NCBI RefSeq assembly: GCF_022968825.1
Contig: NZ_JALHKS010000001.1
Span: forward strand, 538,260-602,259
Length of the DNA: 64,000 nt
Direction: 5' to 3'
Source of the DNA: Chryseobacterium salipaludis
GTDB taxonomy: Bacteria > Bacteroidota > Bacteroidia > Flavobacteriales > Weeksellaceae
Position numbers and translations under genes: made by a program. Positions 9,835 through 18,579 of the stretch are shown one piece after another (position 1 is the stretch's first letter; each line of letters starts with the position of its first letter). The notes beneath the pieces were generated by a model that saw only the letters and a program-made list of their open reading frames with translations, was not told where the DNA came from and searched no databases.

Positions 9835-10504
9835 ATGAACCAGCCTCCCATTGACGAGAATTCCGAACGCAGCACACCCTCCGGAAAAACACCGTTTGAA
9901 CGCAGCCGTTTTGGCGGCACCGTGCGTACTCCGAAAACAGAGGACGAAGTTCCGGTATCCAAAAAGTGACTTGGGCAGGGGCGCTGAAGAACTGTCGCAG
10001 AACAAAACGACCCAGGTGAACTGGAGCGTGCTGATTATTTCTTCGCTGGTCATTACCGCCTTTTCAGTCTGGGCGATCATCACGCCGGGCCAGGCCAGCG
10101 CAACCATGGAACGGGTGTTTCGCCCGGCGCTGGACGAAGTGGCCGCCGAGTTTCGCGGCCAGGGCTATGAAGCCGAACGCCGGAACGCTGATCACGATAA
10201 AACGGTATCAACCATTGACTCCACCCGACCGTCGGATCAGCTGCTGCGGGTTTCCACGGAAAGCGGCCACGACTTCTACTATCAGGTTGCCATGATTCCC
10301 ACGCCTACCCCAACCTTCAGCGGCAAAATGGCTTTGGATCACGATGTCTATTATCGTCTCGAAGTCACCACCCAAACCGGCTCGGGCGGCTACGACCTGA
10401 TGGGCCTCACCAAACAACAGGTCATTGATGATGTACTGGAGCAGTATGAAGCGTATTTAACGTATGTGCGGGAATTGGGTGAAGGAGGTGATCTCAAGAC
10501 ATAG
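9835..10504 (+). pseudogene. Remnant of BCCT (betaine/choline) transporter: frameshift plus large internal deletion
   Basis: From ATG 9835 the frame reads MNQPPIDENSERSTPSGK ... EDEVPVSKK and stops at 9967. Removing one A from the run at 9961-9965 restores SKSDLGRGAEELSQNK and continues to 10504. The restored product has a single membrane helix (WSVLIISSLVITAFSVWAI, then TPGQA, as in helix 1 of BCCT carriers). It jumps directly to the cytoplasmic C-terminal domain typical of BetT-type carriers (RPALDEVAAEFRGQGYEAE ... STESGHDFYYQVAMIP). BCCT carriers have about 12 helices, so roughly 11 are missing. The piece is richer in GC than its neighbours, which suggests transfer. It cannot transport. 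Confidence 0.75.
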
Positions 10505-10802
10505 CATCAGCGATGATCGCAATTTCGAAGCTTTCGAATAGAAATTAGACAAAGGCTTGCTGATTATGTTGATATCAATTTACTACCAAAAAGAACTACT
10601 CTCTTGCACTCTAATTAATTTAAGATGAAGAAGAACCTGCAGGCATTAAATTAATTGATCCTGCATTGAAGAAAAAATTTGGAAATAATTGAATTAATAA
10701 ACGAGCGCACGCAATATAAACTTCATTATATTTAACTGCTAATAATATAGTATTATTTACTGCACACTCAATACTACCATTTCACCTCTTACACAAAGCG
10801 TT
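10505..10802. other. Gap without a gene
   Basis: AT-rich, 298 bases. Short frames such as IRQRLADYVDINLLPK and EEPAGIKLIDPALKKKFG look protein-like but are cut by stops, so they may be gene debris. No start or complete gene is supportable. Confidence 0.4.
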
Positions 10803-11664
10803 ATGAAAAGTTCCAAAATTTTACTACTTTCTTTGTTATTAAGCCTTGTCTACTGCAAATCAAAACCAGCCAGCAATGAATCGCAGGAGAAACGATATAC
10901 TTTGGTTGCAGACGAAGACGGTGTCGTAGCTGAAGTTTTCGACTCCGCTGTGACAGATAAAAATAAATATAATGACAACAACATTATTTTCAAGGTCGGC
11001 AAGACCTTTCATTATAATTTTAAGCATATAACGCCCGAAGGTAGAACGCAATATTTCCGCGAGACCGGGATAGAAGATCAATGGGAATTTGTTGCCGCGG
11101 CGGCCGCTGATTCTGCTACCATTACTTCCGTAAAAATTGAGGTTTTGAATGGCAATCCAATGGCGGATCATCTTCCGGACTACAACCAAACCGTTTTAGC
11201 GTATCAAATGAAAAACAAGAACAGGCGGTCCATGTCCGGCGTAATTGAAAACGAAGCCAATGTGTGGATGCACCCACCACGCGATCTGTATTTTGAAATT
11301 CTGGAGTTGAACCCGTTTCCATATATAAAAGCCCCTTACCAAATCGGAACCAGCTGGACCTGGCATCTTACCATTGGGGATGGTTGGAGCGACAAACGCT
11401 GGAAGTTGTGGACCGGTCAAATTGAAAATAAATACAGGTATCAGATTACCGGCAAACAGACTCTAAAAAACAAAAATGGGGAAAATACGATGCTTTGTGG
11501 TAGAGTCGACGGCTGTCAGCAGGATCGGAAAAACGAAATTGATCGCATATTTTAATCCTCAGTATGGTTTTGTGAAGCTGGACTATACCAATATTGATAA
11601 CAGCAAGACGATACTGGAGTTAACAAATGTGGAAAACAGGCTACAGCACGATAAAACACTGTAG
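10803..11664 (+). pseudogene. Lipoprotein gene with a single-base frameshift
   Basis: The first frame (10803-11555) encodes a lipoprotein: MKSSKILLLSLLLSLVYC with lipobox LVYC, then about 225 residues with no known motif. Near 11482 the reading becomes nonsense and stops. The next frame carries CFVVESTAVSRIGKTKLIAYF and NPQYGFVKLDYTNIDNSKT up to 11664, which looks like the true C-terminal part. Deleting one A from AAAA at 11482-11485 joins the two (NGEIRCFVVESTAV). The intact product would have about 286 residues. Either the gene is recently inactivated or the assembly has a homopolymer error. Function unknown. Confidence 0.7.
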
Positions 11665-11690
11665 GCAGGCGGGATATTTTTATGTTTTTT

Positions 11691-11800
11691 GGGCGGACAT
11701 TTCGCGCTGTTCGTTCTTACTCCTCGCTCGGTCGGCTCCACTGTGTTCCGCCGCCTCGCTGCGGGGTACCCACTGCCATCGCGGCCGCGGGAAGTGCACC
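11691..11800 (-). repeat. GC-rich dispersed intergenic repeat, copy 3
   Basis: Nearly the same as the copy at 9379-9490: shared GGCGGACATTTCGCGCTGT, ACTCCTCGCTCGGTCGG and CACTGCCATCGCGGCCGCGG, with scattered substitutions between. It lies directly after the frameshifted lipoprotein. The 258 bases from 11801 to 12058 hold no recognisable gene. Confidence 0.75.
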
Positions 11801-12058
11801 TCTTTACATCTGCATTTATTGAAACATGGGTTTTTATAATAGAGCGCAAGTAAACTGAATTGTACAGAAGTTTTTGAAAATCATATTGATAAAAGAATTA
11901 CTTTTAGCGGAAACAAGGCTCATCAATTATCATCTTTAAGTTACGAGTTATCGTATCGACATTTACCCTTATAAGATTTTAAAAAAGAACCGCTGCGGTA
12001 GGAAGAACTCGCATATTTTAATATTTATTTACAATTTTATAATTAAAAAATAAAAACA

Positions 12059-12475
12059 ATGACTGAACTAACATCTGAGTTTTGGAACACTCTAGCGAGC
12101 CAATTGATTCTGATCAGTACTTTATTAGGTGGGTTTTCATTTTCAAATTTATACATCATTGACGGAACGAAAACAGATTCCAAATTAAAAAGTTCGCTTT
12201 TCAAAGCTTTAACATTGGCTTGTGCTGGGTTTATTATTTCAATCTTTGCGATGACCAATATAATAATGCGCACCACCCCCGGGTATCCATTTGAAACAAC
12301 CAACACAGATTTGCTTTTGCCAAGAATTATTGGAACAGCTTCTTTTCTGATTGGACTCATTTCAATTCTCTATGCTATCGCGATTTCAGGACGAATTAAA
12401 GATTATAGTTCAAAGACATTTTCATTAATTGTGGGAGTAGTCGCTTTTATACTCATTTTACTAATGCTCAATTAG
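12059..12475 (+). CDS. Four-helix membrane protein, unknown function
   Basis: 138 residues with four hydrophobic segments, at about residues 14-34, 50-70, 90-110 and 118-137, linked by short polar loops. There is no signal peptide and no recognisable catalytic motif. Composition is AT-rich like its neighbours. It stands alone between non-coding gaps. I do not recognise a family. Confidence 0.65.
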   Translation: MTELTSEFWNTLASQLILISTLLGGFSFSNLYIIDGTKTDSKLKSSLFKALTLACAGFIISIFAMTNIIMRTTPGYPFETTNTDLLLPRIIGTASFLIGLISILYAIAISGRIKDYSSKTFSLIVGVVAFILILLMLN

Positions 12476-12794
12476 CAAATCAGATAACACCCGCATGACA
12501 AAAGCAATTGATGAATGATTTCTGGGGAAAAGTCTATTACATTGTACTGAACATTAGCAAAGGATTTCTATATCCAGCAGAAAACATCAGTAAAAATTTT
12601 GGATAGAAGCAAAAAAATTGATCAGCAGTAAAAACGGTAGGAATAAGCATTTAACGAATGTGGGCCGGCTAGACCATTCCTAAGAATATTATTTATAGTG
12701 ATTTAAACGATTTTCAGAACTTTATTCTTAACTTTTTATTTTGCTGCGTTTCAGAAAATCATTTTATTAAAGAAGGATAAATCAAAGTCATTTT
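12476..12794. other. Gap without a gene
   Basis: About 320 AT-rich bases. No frame, RNA-like element or clean promoter box was recognised. Confidence 0.4.
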
Positions 12795-13529
12795 ATGGAT
12801 ATTATTTGTAAAAACTGCGGTGATGTAATTACTAAAAATTACTGCGCGAATTGCGGAGACAATGATTCCGTTCGAAGGATTGACCGAAATTACGCGGTAC
12901 AGGAAGTTTTGTATTTAATTGGCTTTGAGAAAGGTTTTCTCTACACTGCTAAATTACTGCTGCTTAAGCCTGGACTTTTGTTGCGTACCTATATTCATGA
13001 GAGCCGACAAAAAATCACAAAGCCAATTACGTTTCTTGTAATAACTTCCGTAATCTATACGGTGATATCTAAATTTTTCGGCACGGATAAAATAGCTTCA
13101 GATTTTTCGGCCAAAGCGTACGGAGACTCTAGTTTAACATCTATCAACATCTGGATTCAGGAAAACATGGGGTATGCTAATATACTGATGATTATGCCAA
13201 TAACATTTTGGGCCAGAATATTTTTTAAAAAATATGGATATAATTTTTACGAAACGTTTCTTGTCATTTCTTTCGTGATGGGTTTTGGCATGTTAATATT
13301 TTCACTAGAACCGCCTATCGCTAATCTTTTTCCCTCAAAAATATTGGTGACTAATAGTTTGCTAGCCTTTTTGGCTTTCATTTATGCAGGATGGGCGATT
13401 GGGCAATTTTACGGCAAAACAATTAAAAATTATTTCAAGGCATTTCTGAGTTATATTTTCGGTTTTATAACATTCCAAATCGTAGTTACTATTATTGCGG
13501 TAGTGAACAATATGATTCTTAAAAAGTAA
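12795..13529 (+). CDS. DUF3667-type membrane protein with zinc ribbon
   Basis: 244 residues. The N-terminus is a zinc-ribbon knuckle pair (CKNCGDVITKNYCANCG), followed by an amphipathic stretch (KLLLLKPGLLLRTYIHESRQ) and then about five membrane helices. A cytoplasmic double CxxC module followed by a helical membrane domain is the layout of DUF3667 proteins, which are common and multi-copy in Flavobacteriia. The function of the family is not known. Confidence 0.8.
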   Translation: MDIICKNCGDVITKNYCANCGDNDSVRRIDRNYAVQEVLYLIGFEKGFLYTAKLLLLKPGLLLRTYIHESRQKITKPITFLVITSVIYTVISKFFGTDKIASDFSAKAYGDSSLTSINIWIQENMGYANILMIMPITFWARIFFKKYGYNFYETFLVISFVMGFGMLIFSLEPPIANLFPSKILVTNSLLAFLAFIYAGWAIGQFYGKTIKNYFKAFLSYIFGFITFQIVVTIIAVVNNMILKK

Positions 13530-13784
13530 AATTATCATCAGATATATATTGTCTTTGAGAATTCAGTTAGCAATATCCGCAAAAATGTTTTACCTTCTTA
13601 ATTTTTACTTTTTTTAGTGGAATCGGAGAATCTTCGATTTCATTTTTCTTTTTTTTCAGTAATTTATAAGATCTGTAAAAGCATTTGCTCAGGTCGGTTT
13701 TCCTTTGAAATTATCTGCAAAGTAGCCCGTCCTTCGCCAATACTTTTTCCGTTGGGTACAATATCAAACCAAAACACAATCAAA

Positions 13785-14126
13785 ATGAAAAAAAATTTAC
13801 ATAAACTTTTTCTGATACTTATCGGAATTGTCTTAATCGGCAAATTATCAAGTTGGTTTTTGAATTACAATGACGAAACAAATCACATTCTCAACATAGG
13901 AATGTTCACTCTGATCGGAATCGCATATTTAGTTGGAGGTTTTGTCTGGGGCAAAAAACCGGTTAATATAATTTTTCTGACTTGCGGAACTTATTTAATT
14001 ATAATGAATTTTATAGGAGATTTCGGATTGAAACCAATAATTGGAATTGTTTGTATTTTAACACCAATGTTAATTGCACGGTTCTCACGTGATGAGACTG
14101 ATGAAAATGAGCTAGCTGATAAATAA
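13785..14126 (+). CDS. Small integral membrane protein
   Basis: 113 residues. The frame is open from 13617, but the ATG at 13785 (MKKNLHKLFLILIGIVLIG) gives a natural hydrophobic start, and the upstream codons look non-coding. Four hydrophobic segments fill most of the protein, and the tail is acidic (SRDETDENELADK). Family not recognised. Confidence 0.6.
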   Translation: MKKNLHKLFLILIGIVLIGKLSSWFLNYNDETNHILNIGMFTLIGIAYLVGGFVWGKKPVNIIFLTCGTYLIIMNFIGDFGLKPIIGIVCILTPMLIARFSRDETDENELADK

Positions 14127-14279
14127 AAAACTGTAGCCAACACTGTATGATTGCAATTACGGCGTATTCGACGGCGTCCGGATTTATTCAGAACTTCTAA
14201 AGAAAGTTGGACACCTGCAACTGAATCGTAACTGAAGATTATACGAAACCGTTATGCACAATTAAAACCCACAATATAA

Positions 14280-15599
14280 ATGAAATTTAAACTGATCATA
14301 TCATTAACGGCATTACTATTCGGTTTTACTGTTTTTGCTCAAAACATCGATATTGAAAAAATTGACAGATTTATAAGCTACATTGAAAATAACGACAGAG
14401 GAATTGGAAGCGTTTCCATCTTCAAAGACGGGAAAGAAGTTTACAACAGAAGTTTCGGGCAGTCAAAACTCACAGACATTCAGTATAACGCTGACACGAA
14501 ATATCATATTGGTTCCATAACCAAAACGATTACAGCAACTTTGATATTTAAACTTATTGAAAGTAACAAGCTACAATTAGACGACAAACTCTCGAAGTTT
14601 TATCCAGAAATTCCAAACTCCGATCACATTACAATCAAAAATTTATTGGAACATTCCAGTGGTTTAGGCGATTTTACAAGGAAAAACGACAGCGTAACCT
14701 GGCTGACGGAAAAAATAAGCGAGAAAGAAACTTTTGATGAAATTATTAAACAAGGCGTTTCCTTTCAGCCAAGCGAAAAAGTTAATTATTCTAATTCAGG
14801 TTATTTTCTCTTGACAAAAATTGTAGCAAAACTCTATAAGAAAGAGTATGCTGCAGTCGTTGCAAAAGAAATTGTCAAACCGTTAAATCTTAATAATTTC
14901 TCATCAATAACCTCAAAAACCAAGAACGTTTTTCCGTCTTATGGTTACAACGGAAAATGGGAAAAAGTTACAGATTTTGAGTTTTCAAATGTAATCGGAG
15001 TTGGCGATATGGTTGCTACCACAGCGGATTTAAACACATTTCTATATCATTTATTTCAGAGCAAAATCCTGAAAAAAGAAAGTGTGAAGCAGATGAAGCC
15101 GGACGTTGCGAGAAAAGAAACCTTTGGCAGAGGATTGATGCGCATCCCTTTTCAGGAGCATATTTTTTCCGGACACGGAGGCACCACCTACGGTACCCAC
15201 TCAGCAGTGGCGTATAATGAAAAGGATGGGTTGGGATTTAGTCTTATTTTGAACGGAGAACGGTTTCCACATAATGATTTTGCGATTGAGATTTTAAGTA
15301 TCATTTACGAAAAACCTTATGAAATTCCAGTATTTGCTACTTACAACTTGACATCGGAAGAATTAGACAAGTATTTAGGTGTTTATGTTTCTCTACAAAT
15401 TCCTTTAAAAATCACAATTACGAAAGAGGGAAACGCTTTGGTTGCACAGGGAACAGGACAGCCAGCGTTTCCGCTTGAAGCAACGGGTAAGCACAAATTT
15501 AAGTTTGACCAGGCAGGAGTAAAAGTTGAATTTAACCCGATGGACTATAAAATGATTTTATTTCAAGGCGGAAAACAAATTGAGTTCAGAAGAGAATAA
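14280..15599 (+). CDS. Serine hydrolase of the beta-lactamase / D-Ala-D-Ala carboxypeptidase (class C-like) family
   Basis: 439 residues with a signal peptide (cleavage near FAQNIDIEK). It has the three penicillin-recognising motifs: S79-I-T-K82 (SxxK, nucleophile Ser79), Y170-S-N172, and H299-G-G301 in place of KTG. The last 90 residues form a separate beta-rich domain (YLGVYVSLQIPLKITITKEG), as in many exported esterase-like members. The family includes carboxypeptidases, esterases and class C lactamases; the HGG third motif and the extra domain favour a peptidase or esterase over a true lactamase. The substrate is unknown. It is probably periplasmic. Confidence 0.88.
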   Translation: MKFKLIISLTALLFGFTVFAQNIDIEKIDRFISYIENNDRGIGSVSIFKDGKEVYNRSFGQSKLTDIQYNADTKYHIGSITKTITATLIFKLIESNKLQLDDKLSKFYPEIPNSDHITIKNLLEHSSGLGDFTRKNDSVTWLTEKISEKETFDEIIKQGVSFQPSEKVNYSNSGYFLLTKIVAKLYKKEYAAVVAKEIVKPLNLNNFSSITSKTKNVFPSYGYNGKWEKVTDFEFSNVIGVGDMVATTADLNTFLYHLFQSKILKKESVKQMKPDVARKETFGRGLMRIPFQEHIFSGHGGTTYGTHSAVAYNEKDGLGFSLILNGERFPHNDFAIEILSIIYEKPYEIPVFATYNLTSEELDKYLGVYVSLQIPLKITITKEGNALVAQGTGQPAFPLEATGKHKFKFDQAGVKVEFNPMDYKMILFQGGKQIEFRRE

Positions 15600-15696
15600 C
15601 TGTGCATATAATACTAGATTCACTATTGCGCTGTTACCTCAAACATTTCTCTTCAAAGCGATGCATGCTTACTGGCTTGAAAATTAATATATATAT

Positions 15697-16074
15697 ATGA
15701 TGATAAAAATCTTGCCTGCATTATTAATTTTTGCAGTAATCTCCTGTCAAACGGCGGCAGAAGAAAAAGGGATTGCGTTTTCTGTTGAAAACAAATCGGA
15801 CCATGCTATTGAAAACGTGCGGTTCACAACTTCTGAACATCTGCACGAATGCGTTTTCGACCTTATACAACCGAATGATAAAGTTTTCGATTTTCTGAAG
15901 ATGCAGGAAAATCAGATTGATGCGAATTATATCCTCGAATTCAGCCGAAAAGGCAAAAGCAAAACCGTGAAAATTTTCGGATACTACACGAACGGCGGAC
16001 CTTTAGACAAACGGGTAAATATTCAAATAAAAAACGATATAATACTTTCAGATTTTAAAGGCATACCCTATTAG
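15697..16074 (+). CDS. Small lipoprotein, unknown function
   Basis: 125 residues. The N-terminus MMIKILPALLIFAVISC has a lipobox-like AVISC, so cysteine lipidation and membrane anchoring are likely. The mature part is a short beta-rich domain (AFSVENKSDHAIENVRFTTS ... TVKIFGYYTNGGPLDKRVNI). No family recognised. The start could also be the second ATG, one codon later. Confidence 0.6.
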   Translation: MMIKILPALLIFAVISCQTAAEEKGIAFSVENKSDHAIENVRFTTSEHLHECVFDLIQPNDKVFDFLKMQENQIDANYILEFSRKGKSKTVKIFGYYTNGGPLDKRVNIQIKNDIILSDFKGIPY

Positions 16075-16392
16075 ATTCGCCGGCTCAATTACTATTTTCA
16101 TTGGTGCGATTACCATTTACTTTGTAAATCATATCACAAGCCTCAGGTGAATGGAAAAATATTAAATATGCGATCCGACCAATGCGAATATTAACCTTGG
16201 GCAACATTTTTTTACTTAGCAAAGTTCAGGAGGCAGGACGTCGTAACATCACGTTTGGAGTATCCGCCACTGTATATCCATATCCTTCAACGAATAACAA
16301 GTTCTGATTTATAAAGGTTGGGCTCGTCATCATTAATTAAAAATATCCCTCTGTGGAATTTCCATCTTTTTTTAAAACAAGCTGACATTTAA
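16075..16392. other. Gap without a gene
   Basis: About 320 bases between the lipoprotein and dusB. No frame or structured element was recognised except the dusB promoter box at its right end. Confidence 0.4.
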
Positions 16393-16400
16393 TATCTTTG
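16393..16400 (+). promoter_or_regulatory. -7 box abutting dusB (possible leaderless mRNA)
   Basis: TATCTTTG matches TAnnTTTG exactly and ends 4 nt before the dusB ATG. Transcription from this box should begin at or next to the A of the start codon. A T-rich tract, but no TTG, lies at the -33 position. Confidence 0.55.
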
Positions 16401-16404
16401 CAGT

Positions 16405-17400
16405 ATGATAAAAATCGGCCCGATCCAATTGCCCGAATTTCCGCTGCTGCTGGCTCCTATGGAGGATGTTTCTGATCCGCCCTTTCGCCGTTTGTGCAAA
16501 ATGCACGGCGCAGACCTGATGTATTCTGAGTTTATTTCCTCGGAAGGCCTGATCCGCGATGCGATGAAAAGCCGTAAGAAACTGGATATTTTCGATTATG
16601 AAAGACCGGTGGGCATCCAGATTTTCGGCGGTGATGAGGAAGCCATGGCACTCTCGGCCAAAATTGTGGAAACCGTGAATCCCGACCTGGTGGACATTAA
16701 CTTCGGCTGCCCGGTGAAAAAAGTGGTATCCAAAGGTGCCGGCGCCGGTGTGCTGAAAGATATTGACCTGATGGTACGGCTAACCAAAGCGGTCGTCAAT
16801 TCCACCCATCTGCCCGTGACGGTAAAAACGCGGCTGGGCTGGGACACCGAAACCATTAATATTATGGAAGTAGCGGAGCGGCTGCAGGAAACCGGCATCA
16901 AAGCGCTGACCATCCACGCCCGCACGCGCGCGCAGATGTATAAAGGCGAAGCCGACTGGAACTACATCTCTGCCGTAAAAAACAATCCGAATATTGAAAT
17001 TCCGATTTTCGGAAACGGCGATATCGACTCACCGCAGAAAGCTTTGGAATACCGCCAAAAATTTGACTGCGACGGTGTGATGATTGGCCGCGGTGCGATT
17101 GGCTATCCCTGGATTTTTAATGAAATCAAACATTTCTTCGAGACAGGCGAAATCCTGCCCGAACCTACGGTGGACCAGCGCCTGGAAGCCGTGCGCCAGC
17201 ACGCCGAATGGAGCGCCGAATGGAAAGGCGAGCGGCTCGGCCTGATTGAAATGCGCCAGCATTACAGCAATTACTTCCGCGGCATTCCGCACTTCAAAGA
17301 GTTCAGAAGAAAATTCCTGGAGGTATTTACACTGGAGGAAATGGATGAAGTGATTGCAGAGGCGGCAGATTTTTACAGTGATTTCGTTTTGCCGAGGTAA
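16405..17400 (+). CDS. dusB: tRNA-dihydrouridine synthase
   Basis: 331 residues. This FMN enzyme reduces specific uridines of tRNA to dihydrouridine. The TIM barrel starts immediately (FPLLLAPMEDVSDPPFRRL), which fixes the start at 16405. The catalytic cysteine lies in INFGCPVKKVVSKGAGAG (C102), the substrate and flavin-binding strands include LTIHARTRAQMYKGEADW and IFGNGDI, and GVMIGRGAIGYPWIF is the phosphate-binding loop. The C-terminal 80 residues are the helical tRNA-binding domain. Assignment to the DusB branch is by overall similarity. It is monocistronic. Confidence 0.93.
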   Translation: MIKIGPIQLPEFPLLLAPMEDVSDPPFRRLCKMHGADLMYSEFISSEGLIRDAMKSRKKLDIFDYERPVGIQIFGGDEEAMALSAKIVETVNPDLVDINFGCPVKKVVSKGAGAGVLKDIDLMVRLTKAVVNSTHLPVTVKTRLGWDTETINIMEVAERLQETGIKALTIHARTRAQMYKGEADWNYISAVKNNPNIEIPIFGNGDIDSPQKALEYRQKFDCDGVMIGRGAIGYPWIFNEIKHFFETGEILPEPTVDQRLEAVRQHAEWSAEWKGERLGLIEMRQHYSNYFRGIPHFKEFRRKFLEVFTLEEMDEVIAEAADFYSDFVLPR

Positions 17401-17480
17401 AATTTTTTATTGCAGCTGATAATTCCGGGCGCATTTGTGATTCTTTACCAATCGATATAAAAATTCCCAAATAAAACGAC

Positions 17481-17573
17481 TCCCCTAGCCCCGATTGCAG
17501 CGGTTACCCCACAGCAGGCGATGGCCCCAGCGTGGGCGCGAGGAGTATGAGCGGAAAGCGGGTTCCCGGCTCC
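17481..17573 (+). repeat. GC-rich dispersed intergenic repeat, copy 4 (possible structured RNA)
   Basis: The block begins CTAGCCCCGATTGCAGCGG and ends near AGCGGAAAGCGGGTTCCCGG. It shares GGTTACCCCACAGC and GCGAGGAGTATGA with the minus-strand copies at 9379 and 11691. This kind of sequence recurs between genes in Flavobacteriia and may belong to a described flavobacterial RNA motif (Flavo-1 is a candidate I cannot verify). It fills much of the 225-base gap before the ABC genes. Confidence 0.65.
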
Positions 17574-17625
17574 TGAAAAATCCGTACCTTTCTAGCCTTT
17601 AATTTTCAACGAAAAATACGAGTCT

Positions 17626-18558
17626 ATGCTCACTGCAGAACACGTAACCAAAACCTATAACGCCGGTAAAAAGCTGGCACTGTCTGATTTTTCCATCCAC
17701 GTGCCGACCGGCAGCATCTATGGCCTGCTGGGCCCGAACGGTGCCGGCAAAACTACCTTTATCCGCATCATTAACCAGATTACCCAGGCGGATTCCGGAA
17801 CCATCCGCTTGAACGGCGAACCGCTAAATCCGGATCATATTCGCCAGATCGGCTATATGCCGGAAGAACGCGGCCTCTATAAAAATATGACCGTGGGTGA
17901 CCAGCTGATTTATTTCGGTGCGCTGAAAGGGATGACCAAACACGATGCGCGCAAGGAAGCGCAGTACTGGTTTGAGCAACTGCAGATTGACCAGTGGTGG
18001 AAAAAGAAGCTCAGCGAACTTTCCAAAGGAATGGCACAGAAGATCCAATTTGTGGTCACAGTGCTGCACCGACCGAAACTGCTGATTCTGGATGAGCCTT
18101 TCTCCGGTTTTGATCCGGTGAACGCGAACCTGATCAAAGATCAGATTCTGGCGCTGCGCAATAACGGCACAACCATCATCCTCTCCACCCACCGCATGGA
18201 AAGTGTGGAAGAAATGTGCGATTCGGTAGCGCTGATCAATCATTCCCGCAAAGTGCTGGACGGTGAAGTGTTCCGGGTGCGCGAACAGTTTAAGAAAAAC
18301 ATTTTTAATATTACACTGGCGGACGCTGATATGGAGCGGTTCCGGACGTTCCGCGAACATTTTGATATTGCTGATATTTCTGAGCGCAACGAACTGCTGA
18401 GCTTCACCATCCGCAATGACAGTGACCAGCGTGCGCTGCTGCAGGCACTGCTCGACATCGGCACCATTCGCTCCTTTGACGAGAAAATTCCGGGCATGAA
18501 TGAAGTCTTCATCAATGCGGTACGCGGCCATGAACCGGCGGCGGCTGAACTTCTGTAA
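17626..18558 (+). CDS. ABC-2 type transporter, ATP-binding protein
   Basis: 310 residues. Walker A is GPNGAGKT (residues 36-43), the signature is the variant LSKGMAQKIQ, and Walker B is LLILDEPFSGFDP, followed by the D-loop and switch region ILSTHRMESVEE. The C-terminal 90 residues are the accessory domain usual in NatA-like exporters. It should energise the permease encoded 21 nt downstream. The substrate is unknown; NatA/NatB-like sodium or small-molecule efflux is the closest analogy. Confidence 0.92.
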   Translation: MLTAEHVTKTYNAGKKLALSDFSIHVPTGSIYGLLGPNGAGKTTFIRIINQITQADSGTIRLNGEPLNPDHIRQIGYMPEERGLYKNMTVGDQLIYFGALKGMTKHDARKEAQYWFEQLQIDQWWKKKLSELSKGMAQKIQFVVTVLHRPKLLILDEPFSGFDPVNANLIKDQILALRNNGTTIILSTHRMESVEEMCDSVALINHSRKVLDGEVFRVREQFKKNIFNITLADADMERFRTFREHFDIADISERNELLSFTIRNDSDQRALLQALLDIGTIRSFDEKIPGMNEVFINAVRGHEPAAAELL

Positions 18559-18579
18559 ACAAAACTTTAGAACTTTTCC

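Noticed and set aside
10505..10692. Nucleotidyltransferase-like or other gene fragment
   Set aside because: Two short protein-like pieces are visible, but both are cut by stops and too short to assign.
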